Assembly: GCA_030998225.1 (NCBI GenBank) | Contig: JAPYXD010000425.1 | Span: 248,001-312,000 of the forward strand | Source: Diplolepis rosae | Lineage: Eukaryota; Arthropoda; Insecta; Hymenoptera; Diplolepididae | Direction: 5' to 3' | Length of the DNA stretch: 64,000 nucleotides | In this document: positions 59,772-64,000 of the stretch, in pieces | Layout: every line of letters starts with the position of its first letter | How positions within the stretch are numbered: position 1 is the stretch's first letter | The notes under the pieces: model-generated | Seen by the model: only the letters and a program-made list of their open reading frames with translations | What the model was told of the DNA's origin: nothing | Databases searched by the model: none | Program-made: the position numbers and the translations under genes

Positions 59772-59949
59772 ATACTTTAATAACTATCACTTGTGGAAAC
59801 ATCAATCCACTTTCTTATTTGCTAATGATTAGGAATAAACAGAATGGTCGCCTGGAAAAAAGTATGATTTCTTTTCTTCGCAACAAATTGCACGAGTAAA
59901 ATTAAAATTTTGTTTTGTGTATTTCCTTGGAATATTCAGAAGTTTATAT

Positions 59950-60131
59950 TTAAAGGTAGTTCATGTCTAGAGCCTTGTAGAGTGCGTGCAAGTCCTTGTG
60001 ACTTTGTATCCTCCAAAATGGAAAATTGTAGGCTCTTGCTGCTTTTTCGTCATCTGGACTGTCTCCTACCACCACATATGTACATCTGCGTCCAAATCTG
60101 GCTATCACTCTTCCAAAACAACTTTCTTTCC
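59950..60131 (-). CDS. eya: Eyes absent, terminal coding exon
   Basis: After a 3' splice site (minus strand TTTTTGCTAG, ending at 60132) the frame reads KESCFGRVIARFGRR, then TYVVVGDSPDDEKAA, then FPFWRIQSHKDLHALYKALD and ends NYL-stop. This is the C-terminal end of the Eya domain, a HAD-type protein tyrosine phosphatase; the GD with following acidic residues is its last metal-site motif. Eya works with Sine oculis/Six proteins as a transcription co-activator in eye and other organ development. The exon joins in the middle of a Gly codon (phase 1). No stop or frameshift. Other exons are not seen in the window and should lie beyond 64000. Confidence 0.92.
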
Positions 60132-60326
60132 CTAGCAAAAATCATTAAATTTATTAAAAACATTTCATTGGCAAAAATCAGGTTGCCATCTCATTACAGC
60201 AGAAAATATAAGGCAGAAAGCAGAAAATTATGAGAGTAGGAGAGAAAGCCATCTGTCCATTTTAGTCATTTCTACAACATTGTGCTTTCTTCCTAACGTT
60301 TTTTGCTGTCTTGACTTGACCCCTAT
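60132..60326 (-). other. Start of the last eya intron (3' part)
   Basis: Intron DNA upstream of the terminal exon on the minus strand. The branch and pyrimidine region is weak and T-rich (AAATTTAATGATTTTTGCTAG). Confidence 0.6.
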
Positions 60327-60482
60327 GGTGCTTTTATACCTCTCTGGCTGCGGGCCGAGAAATTCATTTAGAGTACTTTATTGGCACACTCTGTTGTTCA
60401 AAAAACAGGATTCAACAAAGTGGACCAATCAACTTCTGCACGTTAATTTGCCAGCCCGCAGCCAGACATGTATAAAAACACC
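60327..60482. mobile_element. Small inverted-repeat element, 156 bp, in the eya intron
   Basis: GGTGCTTTTATACCTCTCTG with GCTGCGGGC returns inverted as GCCCGCAGCCAGACATGTAT with AAAAACACC. Arms about 29 bases, loop about 95. Confidence 0.75.
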
Positions 60483-60992
60483 TTCACAATTTTGATATGT
60501 ATGTTGAGGTACGTATTGATTTGTCTATGGTTTCAGTTTGTTACAAAATCACTCAAACTTATTACAAGTTACTAACTTTATCTGTTGAGTTATAATGACT
60601 TTTACTAATTCCATTGAATTAATTTAGTGAGCTATAGTAAGTTTCAATGATATTGTGTAGGGTTGTAAAATTTCATGAAACTTCATTGACATAAAATATT
60701 CTTGAAAATTTGGAAGTTCCAAATATGGCGGCGGGGAAAATAAAATGTATTATGATTTGAAATAATAAATAATAATAAATAAATAATAGATGAACGAATT
60801 TCCATAGAAATTTTAAATAGTATTTGATATTATTTATGATGTAGTGGAATGGATTTTTAGAATAAATGAAATGAACAATTTGCCTTATCTACATTCTTCT
60901 CATTTTCTTTCCCCACGAACGTACCGGCTACCTAACTTAACCTAGTATTAAAAAGCAACTGCGTATGCGCAAGTATAAAGTCAGTTTAGCTA

Positions 60993-61250
60993 TCAAAAAT
61001 TATCTGCCTTAGCTAACATCTTATCTACCCTTTTTCTGCTACCCTCAAATATTTTTCTTCTCGAGCGTTTTGCACCTATCGCGAAGCACATTCTTTCAAA
61101 GCTTTTTAGAAAGGCCTTGCGATTTCCTATAAAACGGTGTCCATCTGCCTGAGAAAACATCTCATTCACAGGCTTCTGCCTGCTTTTAAATATTCGAAAC
61201 TCGGGCGCTCGAGTGAATGCGACGACGTAAGATAGTGCACACGTATCCAC
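60993..61250 (-). CDS. Unrecognised 85-codon basic open frame in the eya intron
   Basis: Less AT-rich than its surroundings, Lys/Arg-rich. Two parts look alike: IFKSRQKPVNEMFSQADGH and IFEGSRKRVDKMLAKADNF, about half identical. Could be a small duplicated domain of an unknown element, or chance. No start context or transcript signal supports it. Confidence 0.2.
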   Translation of the reverse strand: MDTCALSYVVAFTRAPEFRIFKSRQKPVNEMFSQADGHRFIGNRKAFLKSFERMCFAIGAKRSRRKIFEGSRKRVDKMLAKADNF

Positions 61251-61671
61251 GAGAACGACAAGGACTCTAATCGTTTCTATAAATTTTTATAAATGCCTCT
61301 CGACACTGTTATTGATATATTTACTTCATCGTGAAGCGTATGTTATGGCGAATAAAACATTATTTATCATTAGCAACTATCATTAGAATATTTTTATCAT
61401 TTAATATGAGATAGGTGCAGTAATTAATTGTCTTGAAGCTTTTAGGAAAAGAAATAGTTGTCAATTTTTACCATCAATTATCTAAAAAAGTTTCTAACGT
61501 TTTTAGAATTGAAACGTTTATATAAAGTTTTTTAAGTATTACAATTTCTAAAGTAAAACTTATCATGATAGTATTCTTCATTAAAAATTTAGCGCTCTCT
61601 AGTAAATAATTTTAATAAGTACTACATTTATTGAAATATTAATCCTTCTTTATTTAATAATTAAAATCTTA
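61251..61671. other. AT-rich intron DNA
   Basis: Nothing recognised. Confidence 0.3.
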
Positions 61672-61673
61672 TA

Positions 61674-62934
61674 TTGGATCTATAACTTAATTCGTGCGAT
61701 TTGCTAAGAAATGGCGTAACTTCATTATTATTCCATCGTTCCAATATTCCGGACATGCGTTGGAAAGCGTCATTGTGCGTCTTTTTCAGTATATGTCATT
61801 CATTTGAAGCGTAAACACCAATACCTTTTTTTCACTCAAATATGTCGAACTTTGTGCCTGATAAAGTGTTTTTGCAATGAGTTCTTCTTCATTACTTTAA
61901 TATGAAGAAAACTGCTGCCGAAATACATCGTATTTTGGTGGAAGTTTATGGTGAACATGCTCTAGCTGAGCGAACGTGCTAAAAGTGGTTTGCACGATTT
62001 AAAAGTGGTGATTTTGGCTTGGAAGACGAAGAACGTCCTGGGCAGACAAACAAGTTTGAATATGAAGAACTGGAAGCATTACTCGATAAACATTGTTGCC
62101 AAACACAAGAAGAGCTCGCAGAATCTTTGGGAGTCACTCAAGCAGCCATTTCAAAACGTTTGAAAGCAGCAGGATACATTCAAAAGCAAGGAAATTGGGT
62201 TCCACATGAACTCAAGCCGAGAGACGTTGAAAGGCGGTTTTGCATGTCCGAAATGCTGCCGGAATGCCACAAAAAGAAGTAATTTTTGCATCGAATTGTT
62301 ACTGGTGATGAAAAATGGATCCGTTGCGACAACCCCAAGCGCAAAAAATCATATGTGAAACCCGGCCAACCAGCCAAATCAACGGCACAGCCGAATATCC
62401 ATGGCAGGAAGGTAATGCTCTGTAATTGGTGGGATCAGCATTTCAATACCTTCAAACCTTCAATAAAGAACGCTACGGAACACAGTTAATCCGTTTGAAG
62501 AGACCAATAGCCGAAAAACGTCTGGAATATGCGACCAGACACGAGGCAATAATTTTCCATCATGACAACGCTCGGCCCTATGTTGCTAATCCAGTTAAGA
62601 ACTATTTGGAAAACAGTGGATGGGAAGTTTTACCCCACTCGCCTTATAGCCCAGACCTTGCCCCTTCTGTCTACCATTTGTTCCAGTCGATGCAGAACGC
62701 CCTCACTGGAATACGGTTTACATCAGAACAGCGTATCAAAAATTGGCTTGATTCATTCTTGGCCGCCAAGCCGGCGCAGTTCTTTTGGGATGGAATCCAC
62801 AAATTGCCAGAAAGATGGGAAAAAGTCATAGCTTCAGATGGGCAATACTTTGAATAATACTATTGCACATGTTTTTCTTAAATAAACGTTCAAATTTTGA
62901 AAAAAAAACCGCACGAATTAAGTTATAGATCCAA
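61674..62934 (+). mobile_element. mariner element 3
   Basis: 1261 bases, ends TTGGATCTATAACTTAATTC and its inverse, TA on both sides (61672-61673, 62935-62936). It lies in the eya intron, in the opposite direction to eya. Confidence 0.93.
61842..62857 (+). pseudogene. mariner 3 transposase, several breaks
   Basis: ATG at 61842 (MSNFVPDKVF). In-frame stops at 61878, 61980 and 62280, and a frame change with loss of about 20 codons near 62430. Motifs: KWFARFKSGDF, IVTGDEKWI (first Asp), IFHHDNARPY (second Asp), and SPDLAPSVYHLF, where the third catalytic Asp has become Val. Stop at 62855-62857. Not functional. Confidence 0.9.
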
Positions 62935-62936
62935 TA

Positions 62937-63161
62937 GTTACGAAGCTATAGAATAATCTTGTGTTTTCTTGTAATTTTATGATAACTTTAAACTTTTCCT
63001 CCTTGTAGAAGATAAAAATTTCCATGGCGCGATCCCGAATTTTATTTTCTTCAACGTATATTTTCTATGTAATGTTACTCACTGCTTTTGTATATTGGAA
63101 ACTAATTCTAATTCTTTGACCGATGAAAGACTTTTCTTTTGAATTTATTGGTTTCGCATTA
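62937..63161. other. AT-rich intron DNA
   Basis: Nothing recognised. Confidence 0.3.
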
Positions 63162-63163
63162 TA

Positions 63164-64000
63164 CAGGGTGGCACATAAAGTGTTGCAGAGCGATAGCACT
63201 CAAACTATTGATCATATCCAAAAATGTTTCAGACAAAAGTTTCAGTGTTCGAGAAGGCCGTCATACACGACCACCCTATTTTTTTATCGGTGGAGGCGCT
63301 GAAACTACGACAAGGTCAACTCCATATTTTTAAATGGAATCATGTATTTTTTTTCGATGAAATTATTAGCGATTTTAGGACGAATTCAGCGACCTACAAC
63401 ACAAGGTTATTCTAGTCACGCAAAGTATGAAAATAGTTAACAAATCGAAACATATCGGAATAATCACTTTCAAAGGATCCACTAACCTTGGGTTAGGTCT
63501 ACCTACAGAAGAGTCTCGAAGTGATGACCCTGAACTTGTAACCACTTGTTAATTCGCTGATGAAAAGACCGTCTAACTTCAGCCAACATTTGTGGTGTAA
63601 TTTCGGTACATGCTCGGCGTATTCTTTCTTTCATGTCGTCAGGCATGGTAGGTGCTACCGCCATCACGCGTTCTTTGACAAAACCCGATAAAAAGTAATC
63701 TGGTGATGTTAGATCTGGCGAACGAGGTGGCCAAGATACAAGACCGCCTCGTCCTATCCACTTTTCGTCAAAAATCTCATTTTGTTGCCTATCCGAATAA
63801 CGAGCCGCATACAAATCTTGGGCGTTTCTACAATGTTTATGGCATTCCCCCAGCACCATCAGCATATCAAAATATTCTTGAAATCGTTCATTTTCGCGTT
63901 CCGATGTACTCACATTAAAAAGTAGTGTGTGTCTAACTGATGTCAACAGAAAATGTCTACTTTCTGCCGATGTCATCATGGATATCGTAAAAAATGAAAA
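63164..64000 (-). mobile_element. Tc1/mariner-like element with internally deleted transposase, cut by window end
   Basis: Left end CAGGGTGGCACATAAAGTGT next to TA (63162-63163). The right end is outside the window. Confidence 0.6.
63503..63979 (-). pseudogene. Transposase with N- and C-terminal parts fused by deletion
   Basis: A 158-codon frame. Residues 29-60 (RFQEYFDMLMVLGECHKH, then ARDLY-like AQDLYAARYSDRQ) resemble the N-terminal helix-turn-helix domain (DUF4817 type) of insect transposases. It passes at once into the C-terminal catalytic end (WIGRGG, SWPPRSPDLTSPDYFL). The central catalytic part is missing. The join is in frame, so an ORF survives without the full active site. Confidence 0.7.

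Noticed and set aside
59910..60233. 107-codon plus-strand frame
   Set aside because: Antisense of the eya exon, which has clear homology on the minus strand.

Overview
The window is eukaryotic and fits an insect genome. It is AT-rich, has intron-like 3' splice sites, and is dominated by transposable elements: LTR retrotransposons (one with an envelope gene), hAT, mariner and many small inverted-repeat elements. Two pieces of non-transposon genes are visible. One is the terminal coding exon of an eyes absent (eya) orthologue on the minus strand at 59950-60131. The other is an unrecognised acidic 3' exon at the left edge (43-608). I see no intact full-length gene. I cannot assign the insect order from sequence alone.

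From about 2.2 to 42 kb the DNA is one nested stack built around an env-carrying Ty3/gypsy-type element, here called X. Its 5' LTR starts at 2891 (TGTTACG) and ends at 25479 (CGTAACA), but it is cut into three pieces. The first cut is a minus-strand LTR element, R (2934-17596). R itself holds two hAT-type elements: hAT-A copy 1 (4503-12949, TSD CCGCTGCC) and hAT-B (12972-16102, TSD TTTTGGAC). The second cut is another minus-strand gypsy element, G (17902-23359), which has lost its pol. X continues with a repeat-stuffed 4 kb leader, a gag remnant, a decayed pol, an env remnant, and a 3' LTR (38278-42036). That LTR carries a mariner (38631-39943) and a 565-bp inverted-repeat element (41235-41799).

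The pol region of X is the most unusual part. After protease, RT and a truncated gypsy RNase H comes a basic linker with an AT-hook, then a second, cellular-type RNase H with all four acidic residues, then a stretch that looks like a TARG1-type macrodomain, and only then integrase. The reading frames are broken in many places, yet the two LTRs are almost identical where they align.

From 42 to 56 kb lie a tRNA-like repeat, a decayed mariner, a second copy of hAT-A (45905-54940, TSD GTTCCAAC) and a degenerate tandem repeat field. hAT-A is odd because its inverted repeats are 2-3 kb long. Both copies share the same two nonsense codons in the transposase, which suggests they were moved in trans. 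From 56 to 64 kb, five small inverted-repeat elements and two mariner-type relics surround the eya exon. Upstream eya exons are not seen and should lie to the right of the window.
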